NCBI RefSeq assembly: GCF_040954645.1
Contig: NC_092808.1
Span: 12,949,883-13,013,882, forward strand
Length of the DNA stretch: 64,000 bases
Source: Diabrotica undecimpunctata
Taxonomy: Eukaryota; Arthropoda; Insecta; Coleoptera; Chrysomelidae
Direction of reading: 5' to 3'
Shown: positions 22,516 through 33,689 of the stretch, one piece after another
Layout of the letters: the number at the start of each line of letters is the position of its first letter
Position numbering within the stretch: position 1 is the stretch's first letter
Position numbers and translations under genes: made by a program
The notes under the pieces: model-generated
Databases searched by the model: none
Told to the model about the DNA's origin: nothing
Seen by the model: only the letters and a program-made list of their open reading frames with translations

Positions 22516-23429
22516 TTTTTTATTATGCTTTTAATATTTCTAAGACAATTTGGATTTGTGTATTTTTAATACTAATAGAGTCGTCTTGTTATATTATGTA
22601 GTGATATTTTCAGGCATTTTAATGCATATCTGCGTGCATATTTTACCAAGTTTAAATTGGTACCTATTAATCATTTTCAAATAAAAATTCACTATTCCCT
22701 CAGATTTCTTTTTTGTCTTCCTGAGTTTCTCCTTCCTGATACTTTATATTCGCCATAATTTTCCGAAAAATTGTATTCATCAAACCAGACCTTTTAATAA
22801 TATTTAAAGATTTTAATTTTGTATCTATATCATTCTTTGTCAGTCGTGTGAATTAATATTCCTGTTACTAAAGGCTGCAAACCAGAAGTCGCCTTGACTC
22901 TCATACAAACAATAGTGCTTAAGATAAAAAATTGTTAAATATATACATTCATGGAATATTTTGCGAAACACGTTCGCCGAACTGTTGTTTGGGATGTCAC
23001 CATAAGAAAAACAAATACGTATTAAACCTAAAAAAGATAAAAGTGTATAAAAAGTTTAAATAGTCGTTTATTTGGACGATTAAGAGTAATTACATTTTAC
23101 ACAAAAATAGTGTCATTATACTGATATGACCAACACCAGATGTTATGATAGAAAAATACAAAGCGATCTACCGAGGCTTACGCGGTGGGCTATTCTCTTA
23201 TCGGGATATTATATGAATTTATTTAGAATTGAGGGCGGTCAACAGTAATGTAATTTGGCAAATTGAATATTGCTAAAATATTTTTTTGTACAGGGTGATC
23301 AAAAAAACTGTCACCGATTAAAGTTATAATTTTTTTATTGCAGACATTCTATATTTGGATTGTACATAAAAATTGACAATTTTATAAAGGTTCACAATTT
23401 CTTAGTCTTATATGATAATAATAAATAAC
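22516..23429. other. AT-rich interval, nothing recognised
   Basis: No gene seen. CAGGGTGATCAAAAAAACTG near 23292 resembles one end of the MITE at 10319-10521, but no partner end was found. Confidence 0.4.
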
Positions 23430-24235
23430 CAACTTTCTTCTTCTTCTTCTTTTTTCTTGTATGTAGGCTTTAAAACCTGTTTCTTCTTCAATATTAGCCT
23501 CCTAAATTGTTTAAATTATCGCACCATCTTTTTCTTGGTCTGCCAATACTTCTTCGTACATTTGGTGACTTATCTCGTGCTATTCGTACTATACTATCCT
23601 CTGCCATTCTACTAACGTTCCTTCCACTCCTGTTTCCGTTTTGTTACCCATCCGTTTATGTCTTCTATATTACATGCTCTTTATGTTTTTGCTTCTCTCC
23701 CTACCCAACAGGTTTTCCCCTGATATTCGTCGGAGTATGTTCATTTTTTTTGTTTCTAGTAGTCGTCTCGTTTTAGATGTGTCAGGTCTTGTCTCCGCTG
23801 TGTATGTTAATATAGGTCTAATTGCTGCTTTGTAGATTCTTGTTTTTGTGTCTTGTCTTAGGTGTTTGTTCTTCCAGATGGTGTCATTAAAGAGATCCCG
23901 CCGCTTGACTTGCTTTTAAGCATTTATTGTCGTACTTCTTCTTCAACATCTCCGTAGCTAGTTATATCTATTCCCAGATATCTAAACCTTGCTTCCTGCT
24001 TTATTATTTTCCCATCAATTTCGATTTTACATCGTAGTGGGTATTTAGATGTTGTCATACATTTGGTTTTTTCTGCTGATATTATCAAATTTGTATTTCT
24101 TGGCTGTTGCATTGAAGATGTGTGTTAATCTTTGGAGCTCGTCTTCTGTCTCGGCGATTAATGCGGCGTGGTCTGCATAACATAATATTTGGATTTCTTT
24201 GTTCCCCATTCTGTAACCATGACCTTGTCATCCTG
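23430..24235 (-). mobile_element. RTE-like LINE, reverse transcriptase C-terminal half
   Basis: On the minus strand the motifs run ICYADHAALIAETEDELQ (YADD box with the second D changed to H), then NLIISAEKTKCMTTSKYPLR (24110-23924), RFRYLGIDITSYGD, TRIYKAAIRPILTYTAETRP and GRPRKRWCDN. It ends with a (GAA)n tail at about 23440-23460. Several frameshifts and the D-to-H change make it inactive. It is closely similar in order and sequence to the LINE at 57749-59337. Confidence 0.8.
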
Positions 24236-24378
24236 GTGCATAAATCATGGACTAATACGCACCCTGATGCGCATCGCCCCGCCTTAAAACTGCTTTTAAT
24301 TTTACTATTGACCGAGAGATCTGAAAATGCCATATAAATATACTTATTGTCGCCAAGGTAACCAATCACGACAAAGAT

Positions 24379-25540
24379 TGTTACTTTGGCCGGCCAACCA
24401 CAGCACACGTTATTAACTGCGCCATCATTGGCTTCTCGGCGGAAATGTGCTGCAAATGCTCAAACACGATGTGTATAAAAGAGCAGCACATTTTCCGATC
24501 GGGATCCAGTCGTTCTTCACTACTAGCCCCGTTAGACCTTGTTGACTCGGTGTGCTACTACGCTACCATTGAGTTTTATTATTTAACCAATATCCTGCTA
24601 TCGTCGAAGACGTCGAGATTCAAGAATAATTATCCAAGAATAGTTATCTAACTTAGAAGTTAAATCATCAAGTGTGCAAGACCCGGCGTGTCGACTACAA
24701 AACGCTTCCTGCAGTAGAACACGACTTTCTGAGATAGAAAAGACATTGGTCTTAGAACTATTTCAAATTGTGTCGAACTGACCACAGCGTTATTTGCGCC
24801 TGTCACGGTAAAGAGCGAATGAAAGCCCCGACGGAGACTTGTAATTGCTTTTCCGTTCAGGTTGAGTTGCAATAACACTTCGTCTCCAGAACCTTATGCA
24901 AATAGTAACTATAAGAAGTACTGTTAGCGAAAGGTAGCAATACGAAGCGACGGGCAACAGGAAGAGTCGACATTGCCGGCATTCTTGTACCTCTCTTGAG
25001 GAGAGGGAACGCGGCTACACGAAGTGAGAAGGCCGACATCTCTGTGGAATTTGAGGTATACACTACGCATCAGAATTCTAACACAAATTAAGTCATTGTA
25101 AGAAATATTGTCTGTAAGAAAGTTCGAACTGTTAGAAAATTCTGATTGCCGGTGGCCCCTCACCTACCACAAAGGCTCGGCGGAACTTCTTGCCCGTAGA
25201 GGCCGGTATCTCAATTTAACTCCTTATAACGAAGATGGACTCTCGAAACCTGAGATCCTCTTCAAGAGCGGCGGCCGTAGATCGTCCAGAAACCCCTGAA
25301 AACCAGGAGGACGCTACGACCGTACGACATTATAAATGTGCGACATTTTCTGCTCCCGGCCTCAGTTTGGTCTCGGTTCCCAAATAGGGTCCCTGTACCC
25401 TGGGAGTCCAATGTAGGGGCTCTGCTCCGATTTTACTACATTAGACACTGTGGTTGGACCTTGTCCCCCTGCTACTCCTGTGTTTTTATTTACTTCCTGT
25501 GTAAGAATGTTACTTACCAACTAAAGATGGAAGATACGCA
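24379..25540 (+). other. Possible LTR-retrotransposon 5' region (LTR, leader, gag start)
   Basis: The segment is GC-richer than its surroundings and starts TGTTACTTTGGCC, an LTR-like start. It carries a TATA box in GTGTATAAAAGAGC (24471-24484), and near 25141 a TGGCCCCTCACC word could be a primer-binding site. An ATG at about 25234 opens MDSRNLRSSSRAAAV, about 50 codons, like a gag beginning. No second LTR, target duplication or pol was found, so this is a hypothesis. Confidence 0.3.
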
Positions 25541-25554
25541 GAGAGTTCTTCAAA

Positions 25555-25900
25555 TAGACTGGTCCAAGACCCTCTGTAAGGCACCGAGGGAGTGTATAAG
25601 TGGCCATACTTTGACAAGCCCTTACATCCCATATGATCTGTATTCATGTGTGGTTCTGTTCTTTCGTTATCAAAGAGGTCTTAAATCTATTTTTCCCATA
25701 TGTTTTCTACATTTTCTGGGCTTGATACTAATTGATTCATCTACTAGAGTTGTTTTAGTGAATATTTTCTTCATATTTGTGACTTCCTTTATCTTGTTGT
25801 ATGCATTAAAGTGGTCACGTTTCCTTAGTAAATATCCCAGTTCCTTACATCTGCTGTTTGTCCAAACTGTCCATGCTTCTATCGCTTAGCAATAACAAGG
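25555..25900 (-). mobile_element. LINE fragment (endonuclease-RT linker)
   Basis: Minus-strand translation gives RCKELGYLLRKRDHFNAYNK, IKEVTNMKKIFTKTTLVDE and, after a frame change, DNERTEPH. This resembles the region between the endonuclease and the reverse transcriptase of RTE-like ORF2. No catalytic motif is present. Confidence 0.45.
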
Positions 25901-26820
25901 AATTTGACGATTCCCGTTCCAATTTTAATGAAGATTTCGTAGTCTTGAGTAGATAATTTTTTTCCAATTTGGACATTGCTTTCCAGTGTTTTGATTTCGG
26001 TACAAATTGTGATATTTGTGATAAATCAGTAACTAGAAACTTTCTTCGATATCTTTTTACGGGCATATAATTTGTAAAACCTGTTACAGAATATGCACAT
26101 ATGGTTTTTATGCGATTTATTATAACATTAAAGCTATTATTTTGACCGCCTACGTCGTTTGATATTATTTTGTGATTGTATTAATGTGATAACGATGTAA
26201 TTTTGTAACAAAAACCTATCATTATTTGCAAACGAGTTACGAGCAAATACGTAATTTTAACTTAATTTATTTCAGCTCTGTTTATTTTTTATACATTTAC
26301 ACGAGATTTTAGCTGCAAAATAACAAAAATAATGCTTCTACAAAAGAATATTGCACCTTACAAAATCTAACGACCGTTATAGTCGATAATAAATGACATA
26401 TACTTAAAGCATTTTGTTTTTATTTGTGCATTTGCCGTGTCTGTAAACTGTTCAAGGCTTCCGTAACAATGTGGGGGCTCTTTTTCTTGTTTTCTGCTTT
26501 TCTCTTTCAGATCTGGATCTTTAGTATTTTAGTAAAGGCCTTAAAATTTATTTTTGGGAATTTTCGTTTACTGTTTTTTCTCATCACTATATTTGATAGT
26601 TTTTTTCTACTCAGCGCACTTCCCTCTACTTGGTACAATCATAGGATACTTTGAGCCTTTACTGCTGTCTTTATCACAACTTCATCATGAGTTTAAGCGA
26701 CGATTCGTCATTTTTTTCGTTATCTTCAAAATGCCGAAATTTTAAAATCTGTAAAAGTCTATCTCTTGGAAAAAGATTTTTCAAGAACATATTTCCATAC
26801 TTGTCTCGGTTAGTACTTCT
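25901..26820. other. AT-rich interval, nothing recognised
   Basis: Only low-complexity hydrophobic open frames, with no motif support. Confidence 0.5.
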
Positions 26821-26823
26821 TTG

Positions 26824-28490
26824 CAAAGAAGTATCAAAAACTATAAGGAAAGATTTAATAAAATTTAAGAATGAAAAGGTCCACCGAACTATAGAAGAGA
26901 ATAAAAGTCTGAAAGAGAAGACGGCTAAATAATGGAAAATGTGAAATACACAAACTAAAGAACAAAGAAGAGGTCCCCATATCAAATAGAGAAGAACTAC
27001 TACACATAGTTAAAGACTTCTATCAAGAACTGTACACAAGCCAAAGAGAAGACCAAACGAACTTGGAAGCGCCGCATCACGCAAAATCATCAACCAAGGT
27101 TCAGAGCTCATGCCAGAGATCACACTAAGCGAAATCCAAGACGCAATAAAAAAGATGAAAAACAACAAAGAACCAAGAGAAGATGGAGTCGTAATAGAAG
27201 CTATAAAGATGGGCGGAAGTGCCCTTCTCAAGCAAATAAAAATTTTGTTTAACCTTTGTCTAACAGACTCTTGCATACCCGAAACATGGAAGAATACAGT
27301 AACAATTTTACTACACAAGACTACACACCTAGAAAACTTTAGACCAATCAGCTTTTGCTGTTTACCCGAATAATTACGACAAGACTAGAAAAAAAGCTGG
27401 ATTTCTACCAGCCCCGAGAACAAGCTGGCTTCCGCTCAAAATTCGGAACAGGCGATCACCTACAAACAGTAAAAACCTTAATAGAAAAATCGATAGAATA
27501 TAACAGATCACTGGTACTTATCTTTGTAGACTTTCACAAAGCCTTCGATACCGTGGAATTGGACAGCATTATAACTGCTCTGAACAATAGTAGAATAGAC
27601 TACCGGCTTACAAAGTTAGTACAAACATTGTACCAAAACGCCACAATGCGTGTAAAACTACATGATACCGAAGATACGAAGAAATTCATATAAAGCGAGG
27701 TGTGAGACAGGGCGACACTCTCTCACCTAAATTATTCATAACGGTCCTCGAATACGCCTTTAAAACGCTAAAGTGGGAAAATAGAGGAATAAAAATAGAC
27801 GGGGAAATGCTCAATCATCTGCGTTTTGCCGACGATAGTACTTATTACCGAAGATCTGCGTGAAGCACAACAAATGCTACAAGAATTAGAAAACGTATCA
27901 TCAACAACAGGTCTAAAAATGAACATCAGTAAGATCAAATTTATGACAAATTTGGTTCCCAGCGAACACCTAACCATCCAAAATCAAGTGGTAGAATTTA
28001 CAGAAAAGTACATATATCTCGGTCATGAAATCAGAATAAGCAATGATAATCAGACCTGTAAATTTTAACGACGAATAACACTAGCTAAACAAAGGACATT
28101 TGACCAATGCGTTCTTCCTATTATGACATATGGAGCAGAACTCTCACACTCTCACAAAAACAACAGCACTAAAAATGCGAGTGGCACAAAGGCGCATGGA
28201 AAGATCGATTCTCGGTGTGACAAAAAAAAATAAGGAACCAAGACCTAAGAAAAAGAACAGGTATCACTGATGTCGTCTTAAAAGACTTAAGATGGACCAG
28301 AAAACTAATTGACTGGTGCCCAAGAGAAGACAAACGCAGCAGAGGACGACCACCAACACGCTGGATGGACGACATTAAATATCCAAGAAATGGCAATAAG
28401 ATGCACAGAACCGTGAAGAGTGGCGAAAAATGGGAGAGGCCTATGTCCAGCAGTGAACAGAAGAGGTTGCATGATACGATCTTGCTTAGA
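26824..28490 (+). mobile_element. RTE-like LINE copy 1, reverse transcriptase region
   Basis: Across several frames: linker IRKDLIKFKNEKVHRTIEEN; EITLSEIQDAIKKMKNNKEP (27110-27370); RTRLEKKLDFYQPREQAGFR with LVLIFVDFHKAFDTVE (27355-27693, palm motif A); KRGVRQGDTLSPKLF (motif B); LRFADD (motif C); ITEDLREAQQMLQELENVSS (27826-28068). The 3' end reads WRKMGEAYVQQ, the RTE C-terminus. It has at least five frameshifts. It is the sister of the minus-strand copy at 34824-37671 and gives the unbroken version of the site where that copy holds a solo LTR. Confidence 0.85.
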
Positions 28491-28494
28491 CCAA

Positions 28495-29190
28495 AATAAT
28501 TTTCAGGATAATTAATTATACCCATAAGAATTAATGCTGCAAGAAACTTTTTCATTTCAACTCAATCAATCGTATTTTTGTTGCCTACCCAATCTTTGCA
28601 AAATACATTGTTCAGCATAAAACTTAATTTTTTTCATCTACCATGAGCTGAAGTACTTCGTCCGTTAAAAATAATGATCCCCTATGTCAACATTGTTGGG
28701 AGAAAAGTGATCTGACCGTTGGTATTCTCCAAAATCATAGTCGACGTAATTTACCTCACTGATAGATCTCCAGTCTATTTCACGGGATGCTGTCTTTTGT
28801 TGTTGGTTTACTTATTCGTTTTCTTACCCCTCTACTTCATCGAAATCTGTCAATAACGAAGATACACTGGATGCACCTGATAACGAAAAGTTGGGGTCAT
28901 CATTAGCATCACTATTGTCTTAAAAAACAACTGTTCTTGAAAATGGTGTGGTTACAGGGGCACTACGTTCGTCTCTACAATACAGAGAATCAGTTCCAGA
29001 TATAGCCAAAACTCATTTCTGCAACTGTTTGAGGTGAATTAGTTGTAGGTAACCTACTTATAATTAAATGAAATTGTTCTGTGTAATCAGCTCTAGATGT
29101 TGAAGCAGGTGAAGTGATTTCATCATGGTGTATTTGTTTCTCAACTGGATCATCAGATTGAGTTTCACTCTCAACAATTTGATTTACAAC
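28495..29190. other. Interval with a decayed acidic minus-strand reading
   Basis: On the minus strand, between about 29150 and 28700, short frames are rich in Asp, Glu and Ser. This resembles the acidic N-termini of some transposases, piggyBac-like ones included, but without a diagnostic motif. I do not assign it. Confidence 0.3.
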
Positions 29191-29427
29191 TTGCTAGTTA
29201 AAGTATTTGGGATGACCTATTTGAGTGGAGTGACAAAAAAGGACAAAATTAAGAGTGATTATATTAAGGGAAGTCTAGGGGTGGCACTAATTGATACCAA
29301 AATGAGAGAGCATAGACCTGAGCTGATTTACATGTTCCAGGTAGGAAAGGAAGACCAAAAAAGACATGGCGATGTACGCTTAAGCAGAACATGTAGGTAA
29401 AGGGGATTAATAATGGTATAACCCAAG

Positions 29428-30668
29428 GGGAGTGAGACAGGGGTGCATAATTTCACCACTGATATTCAATCTGTACTAAGAGCACATTTTTGAAGAGGCT
29501 CTAAAAGATATTGCTGAAGGCATCTCAATAAATGGAGTCAAGCTCGATAACCTGCGGTATGCAGATGATACAATAGTGGTTTCCAATACCATAGAAGGGC
29601 TGCAAAACGTCACGAACAAAATAACGGAAACAAGTAGAACATATGGACTGGATATTCTTCTTCAGGTTCCTTCTCCTATCGGAGGTTGGAAATCATCATC
29701 GCTATTTTAATTTTATTGGCCGCGCTTCTGAATAATTCTAATGAGCTGCAACCGAACCACTCTCTCAAATTTCTTAGCCAGGATATTTTGCGTCGTCCTG
29801 GGTTTCTCTTCCCTTGTATCTTCCCTTGCATAATTAATCCAAGTAATACGTACTTCTCGCCCCTCATTATATGACCCATATATTGAATCTTTCTAATTTT
29901 AACAGTTTTTATGACTTCACATTATTTCTTCATTCTTTGTAACACCTCTATATTAGTTACTTTTTCAGTCCACGATATTCTGTGGATTCTCCTGTAGCAC
30001 CACATCTCAAATCATCTTTGAGATGTGGTGCTACAGGACTGGATATAAACACCAGCAAAACCACGCTAATGATCATCAGCAAGGAAAACAATTGGAGCAA
30101 ATCTGTATGTGAACCAAATGAGAATTGAACGTGTCTCACAGTACAACTACTTGGGAACTATAATCAATGAGTCGTGGGACAATACCCAAGAGATTAAATG
30201 TCACATCGGATAGGCAAAAAGTGCATTCTTGACAATGAGCTCTGTGTTCAAGAGTCGTGACCTCACCCTAGAAACAAAAATAAGGCTCCTTAAATATTAC
30301 GTGTACTCAGTGCTTCTGTACGGAGTAGAAACGTCATTGAAGGCGGAAACTCTATCAAAACTTCAGGCTTTTGAGCTATGGTTATACAGAAGGATCCTGA
30401 AGATTGGACAGACAAAGTCTGTAAGTAAGCTGCAGAACTTGGGACATATAATGAGAAATCAAGGCAGATACGAGTTACTCCAATGCATTTTGCAAGGTAA
30501 AATTGAAGGAAACAGGGTCCCAGGACGAAGAAGAATATCCTGGCTGGCTAACCTGAGAGCATGGTATAGAAAGACCACAACACAGCTATTCCATAGAGCA
30601 ACCAACAAAGTCATCATAGCCAGAATGATCGAAAACGTTCGGAACGGGCATGCACCCTAAGAAGAAGA
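29428..30668 (+). mobile_element. LINE B: (GAA)n-tailed LINE inserted in LINE A
   Basis: The word ATAACCCAAG flanks it (29418-29427 and 30669-30678). It starts at reverse transcriptase motif B (SETGVHNFT in one frame, RQGCIISPLIFNLY in another) and has YADD in LRYADDTIVVSNTIEGLQ. After LINE C it continues with GLDINTSKTTLMIISKEN, YNYLGTIINESWD, and the frame 30229-30660 (TLETKIRLLKYYVYSVLLYG ... GKIEGNRVPGRRRISWL ... RNGHAP). The (GAA)n tail precedes the right duplication. It belongs to the same family as 7955-8771. Confidence 0.85.
29656..30035 (-). mobile_element. LINE C: minus-strand LINE fragment inside LINE B
   Basis: GGACTGGATAT occurs at 29645-29655 and 30036-30046. The minus-strand frame 29879-29676 encodes GHIMRGEKYVLLGLIMQGKI, GKRNPGRRKISWLRNL and LFRSAANKIKIAM, the family C-terminus, with a GAAGAAGAA tail at the low-coordinate end. 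At the 5' end a 21-bp hairpin (about 29991-30011 against 30017-30037) suggests a small inversion during insertion. Confidence 0.85.
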
Positions 30669-31178
30669 ATAACCCAAGATGAAAACTTATGGAGTAATGT
30701 TATTAAGGAAGCCGACCCCTCATAGGGATAACGATAAACAGAATGATGATGTTGAATTGATGTATGTAAATTGTTTTTATTTTCTGTCAACTAAACTATT
30801 AAATAAATGAGATTTATTAATATTTTATATGAATTTTTTTTACGTTCCATATCCGGAAAATTGTTTAGCAAACTCATAGTTTATTGTCCAATAAATCATT
30901 ATATTCCCAACGAGTACAATAAACAATTATTAATCCATTAAAAACATGTCGTGTTTGAATAATGTGGACGTTTTATTTCAGCGTCATAATATAAATTACA
31001 ATGTAATATTTATCAGGTTCAAATGATCACGAACAAAAATGGTAGATACTCTTTAGAGAAAAAAATGCGAAGTTATTACCATGCATTACTTTGGACTTCT
31101 AAAATCAATGAATTGCGAGCGTTCTAAGTAGAAAAAAAATTTAAATGCGACTTAATTTTAATTAATACCATTATTAAA

Positions 31179-32949
31179 ACACAGCAAAAGAATGAAGAAT
31201 GGGAAGGAATCTGCTTAAATATTGAAACATATATAGGAGGTACAAGAACTTCGGAGTCATGGAAAGTACTGAGAGGATTGAAACAAAACTCAAAAGAAAA
31301 AATTAAATTGGGAAATATACAGGACAAAGAATGGAAGGACTACTACAAGGAACTATTAACAGAACAAAGACCACAATTCATTGGAAAAGAAAACAGGCGA
31401 AGACGAAGCAGATTCCCACAACAAGAAATAGAAATAACAGATAGGGAAATGAGAACGGCCATAAAAGCAATCAAAAATAAGAAAGCACCGGGACCTGGAG
31501 GCATCTCACCTGAGCTTATAAAATACGGATCAAAAAAATTACACCGGATGATACAATGGATATTTCAGAAAGCCATAAATGGAGAACAGCTCCCAAAGGA
31601 ATGGACGGCGGCATATATGACATCTATATTTAAGAAAGGATATAGAAAACGATGCGAAAACTACAGAGGAATAAGCGTAATATCATCAATAGGAAGATTA
31701 TATGGGAAGATACTGCGAGAAAAGATAGAGCAAGCGATAAAACGCAAAATCGGAGAGGATCAGGCAGGCTTCACGGCAGGAAGATCATGCATAGACCACA
31801 TATACACACTGGAACAACTGTTGGAAAAGAAAAAAGCAAAAAATAGAGATATACACTTGGCATTTGTGGACCTGAGAAAGGCGTATGACTCTGTACCAAG
31901 GTCAGAACTATGGGAGGCAATGTACAAATTAGAAATACAGACGGAACTCATAGAAGCTACAAAAGCTCTGTATAAAGAAAATAAAGTGTCCATTAAAATG
32001 AGAACAAGAATCATAGGAGACTTCACCACAACAAAAGGGCTCCTGCAGGGTTGTTCCACATCTCCAACCCTATTCAAAATATACTTAGAGAAAGCCTTGA
32101 CTACATGGAAAAGAAAATGCGAAGGCATGGGAGTACCGGTACAGAACGAATACCTATATACATTGAGTTTTGCAGACGATCAAGTAGTGATTGCACAAGA
32201 CCAAGACGACCTCAGCCACATGATGAAGAAACTACAAGAAGAATATACCAAGGCTGGCCTAGATATTAACCTCGCGAAAACAGAGTACCTATCTACAAGT
32301 GAAGAAGACATAGAAGATCTACAGATTGATGACAACGTAACAATCAAAGGAAAGGATAAATTCAAATACCTGGGGTTTATAATCACGAAAAAGGCAACAA
32401 CAGAGGAAGAAATTACACAAAGATTAGGACAAACAAGAACAGCAATCCGACAACTTAACTCAGTATGGTGGGATAGACACCTAAATATGAAGACAAAAAC
32501 TCAGATTTATAAAACATTAGTGCGAAGTATTATGACATATGGGGCTGAAAATTGGATCATAAACAAGAAAACCAGCAGTAAGATAGTAGCAACAGAGATG
32601 GAATGCCTGCGAAGATGCTGCAGAGTAACAAGAATGGATAGGAGAAGTAATGACGAAATAAAGCAAAGAACATCAATAGAAACAGACATACTAACATATA
32701 TAGAACAAAAAAGACTAAAGTGGTATGGACATGTAAGAAGAACTAGCGACAGCAGATGGATAAAGAGAATAATCGAATGGAGCCCCATAGGAAGGAGGAA
32801 AAGAGGATGACCCCGAAAATCCTGGAGGAACGAAGTAGACGACGCCATGAGTAAGAGAGGCCTAAACGATGGAGAATGGAACAACAGAGAGAGATGGAAA
32901 CGGTTGAGCGAGGGAAGGCAGTGAATACTGTAGAATCCCTAAATATATA
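31179..32949 (+). mobile_element. RTE-like LINE with nearly intact reverse transcriptase
   Basis: A 13-bp duplication, TACCATTATTAAA, flanks it (31166-31178 and 32950-32962). The reading frame is open from the first base of the insert through 32807, has one TGA at 32808-32810, and then continues in the same frame to about 32926. Motifs in order: AIKAIKNKKAPGPGGISPEL; KRCENYRGISVISSIGRLYG; IGEDQAGFTAGRSCIDHIYT; HLAFVDLRKAYDSVPRSEL (motif A); GLLQGCSTSPTLFKIYLEKA (motif B); YTLSFADDQVVI (motif C, FADD); FKYLGFIITKKAT; and the C-terminal RLKWYGHVRRTSDSRWIKRI. The endonuclease is missing through 5' truncation. One stop in about 580 codons makes it among the youngest LINEs here. Confidence 0.9.
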
Positions 32950-32962
32950 TACCATTATTAAA

Positions 32963-33689
32963 GTGTTTTTTATTATGTGCGACAAATAATTCATAACAAA
33001 TGTTCATCTTTAATTAATGAATAAAGAATAAAGGGTCCACAAAAATTACATAACTTAAATCAACGAAGTATCTTAAAAAATAAAAAAATACATCGAAAAT
33101 TTGCAGAAAAATAACTATTATCAAAACTAAAGTACTTAATTGATCAAAATTACCAACACCTTGTTGAAGGCAAAGTCATGCCCTTTTCGCAATATATCTG
33201 ACAAACTTCCTAATCTCGTACGGACAATTTTTCATTTCTTGAAAGGCGTTTTGTATTATAAAGATTCTTATTAGTGTACCTATGTATGTCTATAGTTGTA
33301 AACTGAAGTAAATACCAATCCTTCATCTAAATTGTAGTAAGATATTTTTGGATGAGTTCGAAAACTCTTTATTCGTTTAATAGAATACGTAAGGTCGCTA
33401 AATATAGACCATATTTTGGATTAAACTGAAAATAAATACGTCCTAATACGTTGTTCTGTCTCGATATATTTATCTTTAATCTAACAGGGAAAAGGCGTGT
33501 GATCTAGATATTTAAAGAAATATGGCTTGATTAACTAATGGAAGAGGATTTCCCAAAATTGGAAAGTTATTTTCGGTTTTCTAATAAACGAGAATGAAAA
33601 GGTGTTTTATGCTCCCATAAATATTTTAGGAACGGTATATATTTGTTTGTATACGATAGTATGTATCGCTTGGTTTTTTGCAGAAAGGG
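32963..33689. other. AT-rich interval, nothing recognised
   Basis: No supported feature. Confidence 0.5.

Larger units (their letters stand above)
29195..30755 (+). mobile_element. LINE A: outermost of a three-level LINE nest
   Basis: The 5' piece reads GMTYLSGVTKKDKIKSDYIK, IDTKMREHRPELIYM and RHGDVRLS, the C-terminal 'SGVT-x-x-D-x-x-x-x-x-Y-I-x-G-x-x-GV ... KMRE-x-R' block of another LINE lineage. After LINE B (29428-30668) the reading resumes with QDENLWSNVIKEADP and a (GAT)n-like tail ending near 30755. Only the 3' end of the element is present. Confidence 0.7.

Noticed and set aside
23412..23835. Overlapping plus-strand hydrophobic ORFs
   Set aside because: Their Phe/Leu/Ser-rich sequence is the complement of the minus-strand LINE at 23430-24235.
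26424..26745. Hydrophobic ORF resembling a membrane protein
   Set aside because: T-rich low-complexity sequence with no family pattern and no splice sites consistent with the Xkr gene.
32507..32884. 125-codon minus-strand open frame
   Set aside because: Antisense shadow of the LINE at 31179-32949.
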